From positions 1-43,893 of the forward strand of contig JAMOTN010000029.1 in assembly GCA_027062325.1 (NCBI GenBank): a stretch of DNA of 43,893 nucleotides. Direction: 5' to 3'. Shown here in pieces: positions 9,346 to 17,717 of this stretch (position 1 is its first letter; the number at the start of each line of letters is the position of its first letter). This stretch comes from a bacterium. Its GTDB lineage: Bacteria > JAMOTN01. The translations under genes and the position numbers were made by a program. The notes under the pieces are model-generated. The model saw only the letters and a list, made by a program, of their open reading frames with translations. It ran no database searches and was not told the DNA's origin.

Positions 9346-10907
9346 TTAAGAGTTAATACCTCCTTAATGGATATCTCACCCTTACGCGCAAGCTCTAAAG
9401 CCTTACTTCTCAAAGTCCCAATTTGGGCTCTTTTCTCAAATTCCACTTTGGATCCCGTATTTTCTATAGCTTCCCTAAGAGCTGCATCAACCTGCAACAT
9501 TTGGTAAACCAAAATTCTTCCCGCAACTCCTGTATGCCCACATTTATCACATCCTACAGCCTCACTCCACTCTCCATCTCCATACATCTCAACAATTTGT
9601 GGATCCTCTACCCTCCTCTTACAATACGGACACAATCTTTTCAGAAGTCTTTGAGCTATTAAAACATCAAGGCTTCCCGCAACTATGTATGATGGAACCC
9701 CCATTTGAATAAGCCTTATAGGAATTTCTGCAACATCATAAGTGTGAATTGTAGTCAAAACCAAGTGGCCGGTGAGAGCTGCTTCACAAGCAAGATGTGC
9801 CGTCTCAGAATCCCTTATCTCGCCAACCATTATGACATCCGGATCTGCTCTCAAAACACTACGCAAAGCTTTTGCAAAATCCAAACCAACCGCTTTATTA
9901 ACCTGAATCTGAGTTAACCAATCAAATCTGTATTCTACGGGATCTTCTATGCTTATCACTTTTCTCTTAGTAACTCCTATTAACTTCTGTAAAATTGTGT
10001 AAAGAGTAGTAGTCTTTCCAGATCCTGTTGGACCTGCCACAACTATCATTCCAGCATTTCTACCACTGTAAATTTCAAGCAACTTAGCATCATCTTTGTT
10101 AAATCCCAACACTTCCAGATCAAATTCAACATTTTGCATTCCAAGAATCCTCAACACAGCCTCTTCTCCATAAACCGTAGGTATCGTAACAACTCTAACC
10201 TCATATGTGGCAATCTTGCCAAAATTAAATACAAAACTACCATCTTGCGGAATCCTATCATCGGTGACATCCATTCCTCCAACAACTTTAACACGTCTTA
10301 TAACATTATCCGCCGTGGGCTGTTTTAAACTTTTAACAGTAGTTAAAACACCATTTATTCTAAATCTTACTCGTATATCTCCTCCTTTATCTCTTTCAAA
10401 GTGGATATCACTTGCAGTATTCTCTACAGCTGCTTCAAGTATCTCCTGCAATAAAACTGCTATATCGTCTTCATCTGCTATATCAACAGCAGAAGCTTTA
10501 GAAACAATTTCATTAAACGTGTCTTCATCTATTAAAAACAGTTGAATAGGTTTATCAAAAGCATTCGAAATCTCATTCAAATTCAAAAGACTGGTAGGAT
10601 CGTAAAAACCAACCCACACGCTCCTTGAATCCTCAAGTAATGGAACCAATCCCCACTCTTTAAGTTTCTTTTTAGGAAATCTTTGAATCAACTGCGAAGA
10701 TACCTCTTCAACCTTTCTAAGATAAGGTACTCCTATTTGAGAAGCAAGAGTTTCATACAAATCATTTTTATCTATATAACCAGCTTTTACAAGATAATCT
10801 CCTAACTTTAAGCCTTCTCGCTTAGCTTCTTTCAAAGCCTTCTCCAAAGTTTCAGGAGTTAACTTACCAGCTTTAACCAGCAGTTCTCCCAACCTCAAAA
10901 CAACCAT
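9342..10907 (-). CDS. gspE: GspE-type secretion ATPase
   Basis: This 521-aa ATPase of the PilB/GspE family shows a GspE N-terminal domain (LGELLVKAGKLTPETLEKAL then LGDYLVKAGYIDKNDL), Walker A GPTGSGKT at about 292-299, Asp box SIEDPVEY, Walker B GEIRD, His box TTIHTYD and a CPYC...CDKC zinc site. The ATG has AGGTGA nine bases upstream. Its gene neighbours upstream encode a GspL-like protein, a GspM/PilO-like protein, a GspC-like protein and a secretin. I therefore assign it to a type II secretion-like machine rather than to the type IV pilus served by the separate pilB. The two ATPases are distinct paralogues, not a duplication of one gene. Confidence 0.9.
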   Translation of the reverse strand: MVVLRLGELLVKAGKLTPETLEKALKEAKREGLKLGDYLVKAGYIDKNDLYETLASQIGVPYLRKVEEVSSQLIQRFPKKKLKEWGLVPLLEDSRSVWVGFYDPTSLLNLNEISNAFDKPIQLFLIDEDTFNEIVSKASAVDIADEDDIAVLLQEILEAAVENTASDIHFERDKGGDIRVRFRINGVLTTVKSLKQPTADNVIRRVKVVGGMDVTDDRIPQDGSFVFNFGKIATYEVRVVTIPTVYGEEAVLRILGMQNVEFDLEVLGFNKDDAKLLEIYSGRNAGMIVVAGPTGSGKTTTLYTILQKLIGVTKRKVISIEDPVEYRFDWLTQIQVNKAVGLDFAKALRSVLRADPDVIMVGEIRDSETAHLACEAALTGHLVLTTIHTYDVAEIPIRLIQMGVPSYIVAGSLDVLIAQRLLKRLCPYCKRRVEDPQIVEMYGDGEWSEAVGCDKCGHTGVAGRILVYQMLQVDAALREAIENTGSKVEFEKRAQIGTLRSKALELARKGEISIKEVLTLK

Positions 10908-10965
10908 TTAATGCCATCACCTACACAATAGAAAGCAACCTTTTTACAAGCATTCAAGTCTTAAC

Positions 10966-12333
10966 TTATTTTCCCTTTAACTTCAAACTTTTCATATCTC
11001 TCTCATCAACAATAGGACCAACTCTTAAATTTAACTTTTTAGAAGAAACCCTTTTAACCACAACTTTAGACTTATGATTCAATTTTTTCGCTGTCTCCTT
11101 TTTACCTTCTCCTCCAACCCTTTTTACAAATAAAAACAAGTAAAGATTAGTCCAACTATAGCTTTTTTTCTTTTTTCTAAAAGCATTAGAAATTAGTGGT
11201 AAATCTCCAAAAAATGGAACCTTTTTGGTATAAAGTGTAGCCACTTTTTTGAATAATCCCCCTATAACAATTCCCTCTCCATCTTTCAACCATAAAGTTG
11301 TCTCTGCCTTTCTCGAGGACACTATGGGAGAGGAATTTACTCCCTCTCCAACTACCTCACTAACCTCCAACGCTAGATCAAGATTTATCTTATCTCCCTC
11401 AACAATCGGAGTAACATTCAACTTTATTCCAACATCCATGTACTCAACATCTGTTGAGGAAACTCCATTGTTAACAATTGTTGACTTGAGATAAGGTACT
11501 CTCTTACCAACCTCCAACTTAGCACTTCTCCCAGAAGATACAACCACACTAGGCTCAGAATAAGTTTTAGCTATACTCTTATCCTCTAGTAACCTCAACA
11601 ACGTTCCAAAATTTTCAAAATTCAATTCTCCTGGCGATGAAGACAAAGAAGTATCTCTCTCAAACTTTTTAAATGGCCAGAAAGTATCAATTCTAGAAGG
11701 CGCTTGATAAAGCGCTTCAAAATTCCAATCAAATCCTTCTTCTTTCATTTTACTTATGTCTATTGCTACAATGTAAGCCTTTATCATAACTTTATCAGTC
11801 ATTTTAGTCTTAGGCTCTTTCTTTTGTTTATTCCTCTCTTTCTCCTCTTTTTTCAAAACAAGATTGACGACTCTGTCAAATTCTCTCACCAACTTAGCCT
11901 CCAATGTAGCAAAGGCTATTCCGCTGGCTTTATCGTACTTCAAAACCACCTTTCCCTTCCAACCAAAAGTTTTTACTGCACTCAAAACCTTTCTGTAAAC
12001 TTTGTAATCCATAGAGTATATCAGAGTTTTAAAACCACTAATGCCAGCTGCATTTTTTTTCTGGCGAGAATATATAAAATAGACACCATCTTTTTTCTTC
12101 CAATCAAGCTTATCCGCCAATTTATACAGTGCTTCTTCAAAACTCTTACTTAATAACAAGCTAGACGGCACCTTTAAAGCATAAAGAGTCTTATCTTCAA
12201 TCTTATACTTTACCTTACTATCAGCTGACAACATATCCAAAACATCTGGCAAATACATAGTTTTGGCAGCGTTAACCACTAATAGCACAACAAAAACAAA
12301 AAACAATGCCAGCAATCTAACATTCATCCTCAT
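10966..12333 (-). CDS. gspD: Secretin (GspD/PilQ family), short form
   Basis: This 455-aa outer-membrane secretin forms the exit pore of a type II secretion or pilus machine. A signal peptide covers about residues 1-22 (RLLALFFVFVVLLVVNA). Short periplasmic domains follow. The C-terminal secretin domain is recognised by VGKRVPYLKS, DVGIKLNVTPIVEG and WLKDGEGIVIGGLFKK, and ends with VPFFGDLPLISNAFRKK. The protein is much shorter than classical GspD (~650 aa), with few N-domains, and it has a Lys-rich tail of about 60 residues after the secretin domain. It lies 22 bases after the GspC/PilP-like gene and 58 bases before gspE, the expected operon position. Confidence 0.9.
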   Translation of the reverse strand: MRMNVRLLALFFVFVVLLVVNAAKTMYLPDVLDMLSADSKVKYKIEDKTLYALKVPSSLLLSKSFEEALYKLADKLDWKKKDGVYFIYSRQKKNAAGISGFKTLIYSMDYKVYRKVLSAVKTFGWKGKVVLKYDKASGIAFATLEAKLVREFDRVVNLVLKKEEKERNKQKKEPKTKMTDKVMIKAYIVAIDISKMKEEGFDWNFEALYQAPSRIDTFWPFKKFERDTSLSSSPGELNFENFGTLLRLLEDKSIAKTYSEPSVVVSSGRSAKLEVGKRVPYLKSTIVNNGVSSTDVEYMDVGIKLNVTPIVEGDKINLDLALEVSEVVGEGVNSSPIVSSRKAETTLWLKDGEGIVIGGLFKKVATLYTKKVPFFGDLPLISNAFRKKKKSYSWTNLYLFLFVKRVGGEGKKETAKKLNHKSKVVVKRVSSKKLNLRVGPIVDERDMKSLKLKGK

Positions 12334-12355
12334 TCTAACTCTATCACCACCACGT

Positions 12356-12802
12356 TTACCTTCTCTCCCTAAGCTCCCTCACTAAATCTCTCCAATCTTT
12401 TAACAAAATCTTCTCTCCTCGTTCTAATACGTATTCCCCTTCGAAAGTTCCTCCTCTATAGCTATACGGCACTTCAAATAATTCTACCTCTAAACTAGAG
12501 TTAATCAAAACAGCCATTCTTTTCCCTGCTTTGTTGAACACTCCTCTCAAATACCACGTCCACCACAAAGGTCTTTTAAAAAAATCAATGATTCGATCCT
12601 TATCTTCATCACCGTCGTTAGAAATTATCACTTCTTCTTTAGGAATATATTTCAACCACTCTTCAGGCGAAAAATTAACCTTCCTAGCATAAACCCTTAC
12701 CGCGCTAAAATAACACACATAAGCCCACACTACAAACAAAACTCCGAATAATATCCCAACTGCCACCTTCAAGTGTTTCATCTTCATACTAAACAACTCC
12801 AC
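12356..12802 (-). CDS. GspC/PilP-like inner-membrane linker
   Basis: The product is 148 aa, with one membrane helix (VAVGILFGVLFVVWAYVCYF, about residues 13-32) and a periplasmic part. The last ~60 residues (YLRGVFNKAGKRMAVLIN... then GEYVLERGEKILLKDW) have the strand pattern of the homology-region domain shared by GspC and PilP: a product-side strand, a turn with Gly, and a closing GxxL. In known machines this domain docks on the first periplasmic domain of the secretin. Here the secretin gene is next. No PDZ domain is present. Stop and start codons are adjacent to the upstream gene, showing tight coupling. The assignment is from domain pattern plus position. Confidence 0.55.
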   Translation of the reverse strand: MELFSMKMKHLKVAVGILFGVLFVVWAYVCYFSAVRVYARKVNFSPEEWLKYIPKEEVIISNDGDEDKDRIIDFFKRPLWWTWYLRGVFNKAGKRMAVLINSSLEVELFEVPYSYRGGTFEGEYVLERGEKILLKDWRDLVRELRERR

Positions 12803-13408
12803 TTATTTACCTGCAGTTGACCTATTAACCACATTGGGCTTTTCTCTCACCGCAAAACGCCAAACGCCCTTTAGCCATAAAGCAATTTTTTCTCCATTTG
12901 ACAATATCTTAAACTCCTCTATATTTACTCTTCCCCTAAGTAATTTTAGAAGTTTTAACCATACAAAGTCAGTCTCACTTTCAAAACTCAGCTCAAATGG
13001 CAAAAATACAAACTCTGATATTCCAAACTTTTTAACTCTCCTAACTCTTAACCCTTTCCAAGCTACTTTTAAAGAAAGTCCCTCTACAACATTACCCAAA
13101 TTACTCCTCAATTCGTAATCCATACGCTCCTTGACATCCGAAACCCCATTGGAAAAGTCAAAGTACTCCCTTGTCTTATTTTCCAACTTATTCTTTCTCT
13201 TTGATAACTCGGTAAAAATTTCCTTCAAGACTGGTGAAGAGTACTTAAGTTTTATCAACTCAAACTCAGTTTTCAAATCTTCCACTTCTTTTCCTAAGCT
13301 GTTGTACTTCTTAAACCACTCGATAAAAAATCTTCCATAAATCAATGAAATAACTATCAATAATGTTAGCACAACTTTATCTATATCTTCTCTACTCAAA
13401 CAGCTCAC
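12803..13408 (-). CDS. PilO/GspM-like inner-membrane protein
   Basis: This 201-aa bitopic protein has one membrane helix near residues 11-28 (VVLTLLIVISLIYGRFFI), then a coiled coil (LGKEVEDLKTEFELIKLKY to LENKTREYFDF), and a C-terminal alpha/beta part (GLSLKVAWKGL, LPFELSFESETDFVWLKLLKLL, NIEEFKIL) of the ferredoxin-like kind found in PilO and GspM. Such proteins pair with PilN or GspL to form the inner-membrane assembly platform. The start overlaps the upstream gene by four bases. Sequence identity to named families is low, so the call rests on topology and operon order L-M-C-D-E-F. Confidence 0.6.
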   Translation of the reverse strand: MSCLSREDIDKVVLTLLIVISLIYGRFFIEWFKKYNSLGKEVEDLKTEFELIKLKYSSPVLKEIFTELSKRKNKLENKTREYFDFSNGVSDVKERMDYELRSNLGNVVEGLSLKVAWKGLRVRRVKKFGISEFVFLPFELSFESETDFVWLKLLKLLRGRVNIEEFKILSNGEKIALWLKGVWRFAVREKPNVVNRSTAGK

Positions 13409-14469
13409 CTCTTAACATCAATCTCAAACATTATCTCTCCATTGTCCCCATCATAATTAGCCGACAATATCTTGTATCCCTCCTCACTCAACCAATCACT
13501 CAACCCTCTGTAAGCTTTAAAACCTTTAGTCATAACCACAAAAGTAAACTTTCCTCCTGAAAATTCAACTTTTTTCACCCATGAATTAAGTGGAAGATTT
13601 TTAAAAACTTTTTTCATAACCATCATAATAGCACTAACATTAGAAAATTTTGTCATACTAACTAACTCTTTGTAAAGCTCTGCTTCTTTTTTCAAATCAT
13701 CCTCTACTTTTTTAAAAATGGGAAAAGCCCCTTTCATCCTAATCAATTCATCGTACATGATTTTCCTAACCACCAAAGCTTTATTCATCAACAGATAGGC
13801 ACCCACTAAGGAAATCAAAAAGAACATAATCAACAAAATATCCCGTGATACAGAAAACTCATCTTCTAATATCCCAATAAAATTCAAATTCCAAATGTTT
13901 AAACACTCGTAACCCTCAACTTCAGTATCAGAGTATATTGTTATACTAGAGATTCCGCTGTTTCTAGCTAAAACAACTATTTGAGGTAACCTAAGTATAA
14001 ACTCAGTTGAGGATATTATAGGAATGGTAGTTATTTTAACATTATCCTCATTTAACTCCACATAAACAATTGGAACGGCCTTTAAAACATATCCTACATT
14101 ATTCTTCTTATAATCAAGACTTTTCAAAAATGTGGCAGGTAAAGAAGACACTTTTTTAACTTTTATCTCTTTTTTCCCCAAGTCATTTATCAAATTTTTA
14201 ATGCTACTTTCTATATGAGCTACTGCAACCCAATTATTTTTCAGTTTGAATATGGTATATATTAAATTTTCCTTTGTTCCAAATATAAGCTGCTTATTCC
14301 TCTCCAAAAAATCCTCATCTAATTTCTTTAACTCTTTCACAGGTTTAGAATAAATGTAGAAATCGGTATCAACAACTAACTCAATCCTTTTTCCCTTAAG
14401 CTCATCCAAATCTACGGAGCCAGCATTTATTTCACTTACCAAAAGTCTCCTTATATCTTTCCCTAACAT
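13405..14469 (-). CDS. gspL: GspL-like assembly protein (PilM-PilN type fusion)
   Basis: The product is about 354 aa. A cytoplasmic actin-like part of ~210 residues (short strands such as YVLKAVPIVYVELNED and ITIYSDTEVEGYECLN) is followed by one membrane helix (DILLIMFFLISLVGAYLLM). A coiled-coil periplasmic part then ends in a ferredoxin-like domain (NSWVKKVEFSGGKFTFVV). This is the GspL layout, equivalent to PilM fused to PilN, and it recruits the secretion ATPase. I prefer the ATG at 14469 with GAGGAG ten bases ahead, which makes a 38-base overlap with dxr. A TTG at 14442 behind AAGGAG is the other candidate and would shorten the overlap. Co-transcription with dxr is clear. Confidence 0.65.
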   Translation of the reverse strand: MLGKDIRRLLVSEINAGSVDLDELKGKRIELVVDTDFYIYSKPVKELKKLDEDFLERNKQLIFGTKENLIYTIFKLKNNWVAVAHIESSIKNLINDLGKKEIKVKKVSSLPATFLKSLDYKKNNVGYVLKAVPIVYVELNEDNVKITTIPIISSTEFILRLPQIVVLARNSGISSITIYSDTEVEGYECLNIWNLNFIGILEDEFSVSRDILLIMFFLISLVGAYLLMNKALVVRKIMYDELIRMKGAFPIFKKVEDDLKKEAELYKELVSMTKFSNVSAIMMVMKKVFKNLPLNSWVKKVEFSGGKFTFVVMTKGFKAYRGLSDWLSEEGYKILSANYDGDNGEIMFEIDVKR

Positions 14470-15544
14470 ATTTGTCAAACTCCTCTATCTCGCGGATAGT
14501 GGTAAATTCCTGTTTTAACTCTACTCTTTCAACCACATCTATAATTCGATCAATCACTTCCCCAAATCTTATACTCCCCCTCAAGAAATCCTCAACTGCA
14601 CACTCATCAGCCGCATTCAAAGCTACCATAGCACTTTCTCCGTAACTTTTAAACTTATCAAGCGCATAAAAAAACAAAGGATATTTTTCCTCATCTATAC
14701 GGCAAAACTCCATATCTCCATTCACATTGAACTCTTTTCTAAAACTACCCCTAACTTCTGGATATGTAAGAGCATAGTTTATAGCAAACCTCATATCCGG
14801 ATCAGAAACAGCAAAAATCAAAGATCCATCAACCAACCTTAAAAATGAGTGAACGTAACTCTGCCTATGCAAAACAACCTCAACATCCTCCACATCTACA
14901 TCAAAATACCAACAAGCCTCTACCACTTCCAAAGCTTTATTAAACATTGTCGCAGAATCAACTGTTATTTTAGCTCCCATATTCCAATTTGGATGCCTTA
15001 ATACTTCCTCTGCACTCAAATCCCTAGGATTATCAACATCTCTTATAGCTCCACCCGAAGCCGTTATCCCAAACCTTGCTATGTATGGCCTCTTCACAAA
15101 TTCAGAAAGCATAAGTAGGGATGTGTGCTCACTATCTATAGGAACAATTTCAGCCTTAACTCCTTTAAGCAATTTTCCCCCACAAACAACACTTTCTTTG
15201 TTAGCCAAGGCTATCCTCTTTGAAGTATTAGAAAAAGCAATTGTTATCTCCAAGCCCGCAAATCCCGAAACAGCATTTACAACAACATCAGCTTTTTCTT
15301 TTGCTACTTCAATAGCCTCTGCAAAACTTATGAGCTTATTTCTTTTTACCAAATCATCAGCCAGCTCATTTTTTAAACTTCTAACAGCTATTTGCGGAAT
15401 AGAATATTTATAAGCCAACTCTTGTAAAAGATGTAAATTACTCCCAGCTGTTGCAGCAACAACCTGCCAACCAAGTTTATCTATGACATCCAAAGCCTGC
15501 TTTCCTATGCTACCAGTTGCTCCAAAAACAGCCACCTTTTTCAT
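14432..15544 (-). CDS. dxr: 1-deoxy-D-xylulose 5-phosphate reductoisomerase
   Basis: This 370-aa enzyme is the committing step of the MEP isoprenoid pathway, converting DXP to MEP with NADPH in the cytoplasm. The NADPH-binding GATGSIG motif is at residues 8-14. The substrate and metal site is visible in VPIDSEHTSL, ITASGGAIRD and HPNWNMGAKITVDSATMFNKALEVVEA (quoted here in part). The usual length is 380-400 aa. It is the first gene of the long secretion/pilus operon and overlaps the GspL-like gene. No strong Shine-Dalgarno precedes its ATG. The 81-base divergent region to miaB must hold the promoters of both directions. Confidence 0.97.
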   Translation of the reverse strand: MKKVAVFGATGSIGKQALDVIDKLGWQVVAATAGSNLHLLQELAYKYSIPQIAVRSLKNELADDLVKRNKLISFAEAIEVAKEKADVVVNAVSGFAGLEITIAFSNTSKRIALANKESVVCGGKLLKGVKAEIVPIDSEHTSLLMLSEFVKRPYIARFGITASGGAIRDVDNPRDLSAEEVLRHPNWNMGAKITVDSATMFNKALEVVEACWYFDVDVEDVEVVLHRQSYVHSFLRLVDGSLIFAVSDPDMRFAINYALTYPEVRGSFRKEFNVNGDMEFCRIDEEKYPLFFYALDKFKSYGESAMVALNAADECAVEDFLRGSIRFGEVIDRIIDVVERVELKQEFTTIREIEEFDKYVRERYKETFGK

Positions 15545-15625
15545 AGTTTATAGATTACCAAACACCCAAGCAAAATTTAAAGGGTTAGGTGTAAAATATT
15601 TTTGTAAGAAAAAGGAGGGTAGCAA

Positions 15626-16960
15626 GTGAATCAAAACAAGTTCCATAGCATTAAAGTAGCAATAATAACTTTTGGTTGCCAAGCAAATGTCTTTAACGCC
15701 TCACAATTGAAAACACTTCTCTTAAGCTCAGGATTCGAAATTGTGGACGAACAAATAGCTAACGTGGGAATAGTCATATCTTGTGCTGTCCGTAAAAAAC
15801 CAGAAGATATAGCACTAGCAACTGCTCAAAAGCTTGCCTCTTCCGGCAAATTAGCCATATTAACTGGCTGCGCTCCACACTTTGTAAAAGACAGAATTTC
15901 GCCCGACAGTAACATTATCCTTGTTCCCATAACCGAGATGTACAAAATACCAAATTTAATTCGCACATATTATATGAAAAGTGAAAATCTAGATAACAGT
16001 GCTTTTCTCCTAAACACAGAATCTTTGACTGAACCAAAGCTAAATATCTACACTCCAGAAGAATTTCCTTCAGCTTTTGTAGCAATTTCTGAAGGATGCA
16101 ATAATTTCTGCTCATACTGTGCCGTTCCTTTTGCAAGGAGCCGTGAGCGCAGTGTTAAGCCTGACGAAATTTGCAAATTCATCGAAAAACTCGCTTCTAG
16201 CGGGTACAAGCTCATAACAATAATTGGTCAAAACGTCAATTCTTACGGAAAAGACATAGGCTATTCATTTCTTAAATTGTTAAAAGACATTGACTCCATA
16301 CCCCAAAATTTTTGGTGTTTTTTTACAACATCTCATCCCAAAGACCTATCTCTAGAAGTTGTAGATTTTGTAATGAATTCTAGAAAGATCGGACGCTGGT
16401 TCCATCTCCCTCTTCAAAGCGCAAGCAATAGAATTCTCTCCAAGATGAATCGCCCCTATACTTTTGAAAAGTACTTAGAGATTGTAAATTATATAAAGGA
16501 GCTGGATAAAAACAACTTTGCAACTATAACCACAGACTTGATGGTTGGTTTCCCAACAGAAACAGAAGACGACTTCACAAAAACCTTGGAAGCAGTAAAA
16601 ATTATAGGATTCGATGGAGCTTATACCTACTACTATCAAGAAAGGGCAGGCACATTCGCAACGCGCCTTCCTCAACTTCCTATTGAGCTGAGAAAAAAAC
16701 GCCTCGAAAAACTCGTAGAAACTGTAATGACACTTTCTAAACAACAGAGCAAGCGTTTTCTCAATCGTTCATTCGAAGTAATTATTGAAAAGAAAGCTAA
16801 AAAAGGCGGATGGCAAGCTAGAATGTTCAATAATAAAGTTGTTGTTATAAACAAAAGCCACAACCTACAATTGGATAAAATCGCTCCATCTGATAAAATC
16901 AGCGTTAAGATAACAGACTCAAGAGGCTGGATCTTGTTAGGCATCGTGGAAAAGGAGTGA
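15626..16960 (+). CDS. miaB: tRNA-2-methylthio-N6-dimethylallyladenosine synthase MiaB
   Basis: This 444-aa radical-SAM methylthiotransferase adds the 2-methylthio group to i6A37 in tRNA. The N-terminal cluster-binding cysteines are C18 (TFGCQANV), C53 (ISCAVRKKPED) and C82 (LTGCAPHF). The radical-SAM triad CNNFCSYC gives C158, C162 and C165, followed by VPFARSRERSV, and a C-terminal TRAM-like domain is present. The variant SCAVRKKPED replaces the usual NTC.VREKAE, so the related MtaB or RimO was considered. The PFARSRERS block and the overall length favour MiaB. Translation starts at GTG behind AAGGAGGG. The stop overlaps an upstream GTG option of lepB as GTGA. Confidence 0.9.
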   Translation: MNQNKFHSIKVAIITFGCQANVFNASQLKTLLLSSGFEIVDEQIANVGIVISCAVRKKPEDIALATAQKLASSGKLAILTGCAPHFVKDRISPDSNIILVPITEMYKIPNLIRTYYMKSENLDNSAFLLNTESLTEPKLNIYTPEEFPSAFVAISEGCNNFCSYCAVPFARSRERSVKPDEICKFIEKLASSGYKLITIIGQNVNSYGKDIGYSFLKLLKDIDSIPQNFWCFFTTSHPKDLSLEVVDFVMNSRKIGRWFHLPLQSASNRILSKMNRPYTFEKYLEIVNYIKELDKNNFATITTDLMVGFPTETEDDFTKTLEAVKIIGFDGAYTYYYQERAGTFATRLPQLPIELRKKRLEKLVETVMTLSKQQSKRFLNRSFEVIIEKKAKKGGWQARMFNNKVVVINKSHNLQLDKIAPSDKISVKITDSRGWILLGIVEKE

Positions 16961-16965
16961 TTGTT

Positions 16966-17697
16966 TTGTCAAACCTCGAAGACAAACAAGAACAGCAAGA
17001 CGTTTCTACTGATAACAAAACTAAAACTCCCCAAGGAACTTCCAAATTTATCTGGGAGATACTTCAAACTCTGTTGATAGCATTCTTAATAATAAAATTC
17101 GTAACTCAGACATCTCTAGTTGTTGGTGAATGTATGCTTCCTTTGTTGAAGGATGGAGACAGGATTTTAGTTAATAAGTTTGTCTACCACTTTAAGCCAA
17201 TCAAACGCGGTGACATAATAGTATTTAAATTCCCGAAAGATCCTAGCAAAGAATTTATAAAGCGAGTTATCGGACTTCCCGGAGATCACATTAAAATAGT
17301 AAACGGCCAAGTTTTCATAAACGGGAAAAAACTTAATGAACCGTATGTAAAGTTTCGTTCCTCAGAGGTATTTCCGCCTGGTAGAAGCGAATTTGTCGTC
17401 CCAGCTAACTCTTTCTTTGTTATGGGAGACAATCGCCCCAACAGTTTAGATAGCAGATTCTGGGGAACAGTACCTAAAAAGTTGATAGTTGGAAAAGCTT
17501 TTTGGAGATTTTGGCCATGCTTTGAAAACGCTTCGTTTGTCAAAAATTTAGTAGCATTTTTAAACCCTATCCCACGAACTAGTTGGAGTTGTAAGAGAAG
17601 AATATGGTTAGATGGAGGAGAAAAGTGGCGAGAAGCTTACGGTGAACTTGCTGCTGAATTTCCTCCTTCTAAAACTTCACCAAAAAGCAAACAATAA
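16966..17697 (+). CDS. lepB: Signal peptidase I with Cys in place of the catalytic Ser
   Basis: This type I leader peptidase anchored in the inner membrane removes signal peptides from exported proteins. One membrane helix (IWEILQTLLIAFLIIKFV) precedes the active-site box, which reads VVGECMLPLLKDGDRILVNK where the family has G-x-S-M-x-P-T. The nucleophile codon at 17131-17133 is TGT (Cys). The general-base Lys is intact in EFIKRVIGLPGD, and the GDN box is present as FVMGDNRPNSLDSR. The length of ~243 aa is normal, with a charged C-terminal tail. I start at the TTG at 16966, eight bases after AAGGAG. A GTG at 16957 overlapping the miaB stop is possible but too close to that site. The Ser-to-Cys change is discussed under findings. 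Confidence 0.88.
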   Translation: MSNLEDKQEQQDVSTDNKTKTPQGTSKFIWEILQTLLIAFLIIKFVTQTSLVVGECMLPLLKDGDRILVNKFVYHFKPIKRGDIIVFKFPKDPSKEFIKRVIGLPGDHIKIVNGQVFINGKKLNEPYVKFRSSEVFPPGRSEFVVPANSFFVMGDNRPNSLDSRFWGTVPKKLIVGKAFWRFWPCFENASFVKNLVAFLNPIPRTSWSCKRRIWLDGGEKWREAYGELAAEFPPSKTSPKSKQ

Positions 17698-17717
17698 TCT
17701 TAATTGGAGGGATCAAT

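Noticed and set aside
11704-12153. Plus-strand 149-codon frame opposite the secretin gene
   Set aside because: It is a shadow of the secretin codons, Phe/Ser-rich without start signals.
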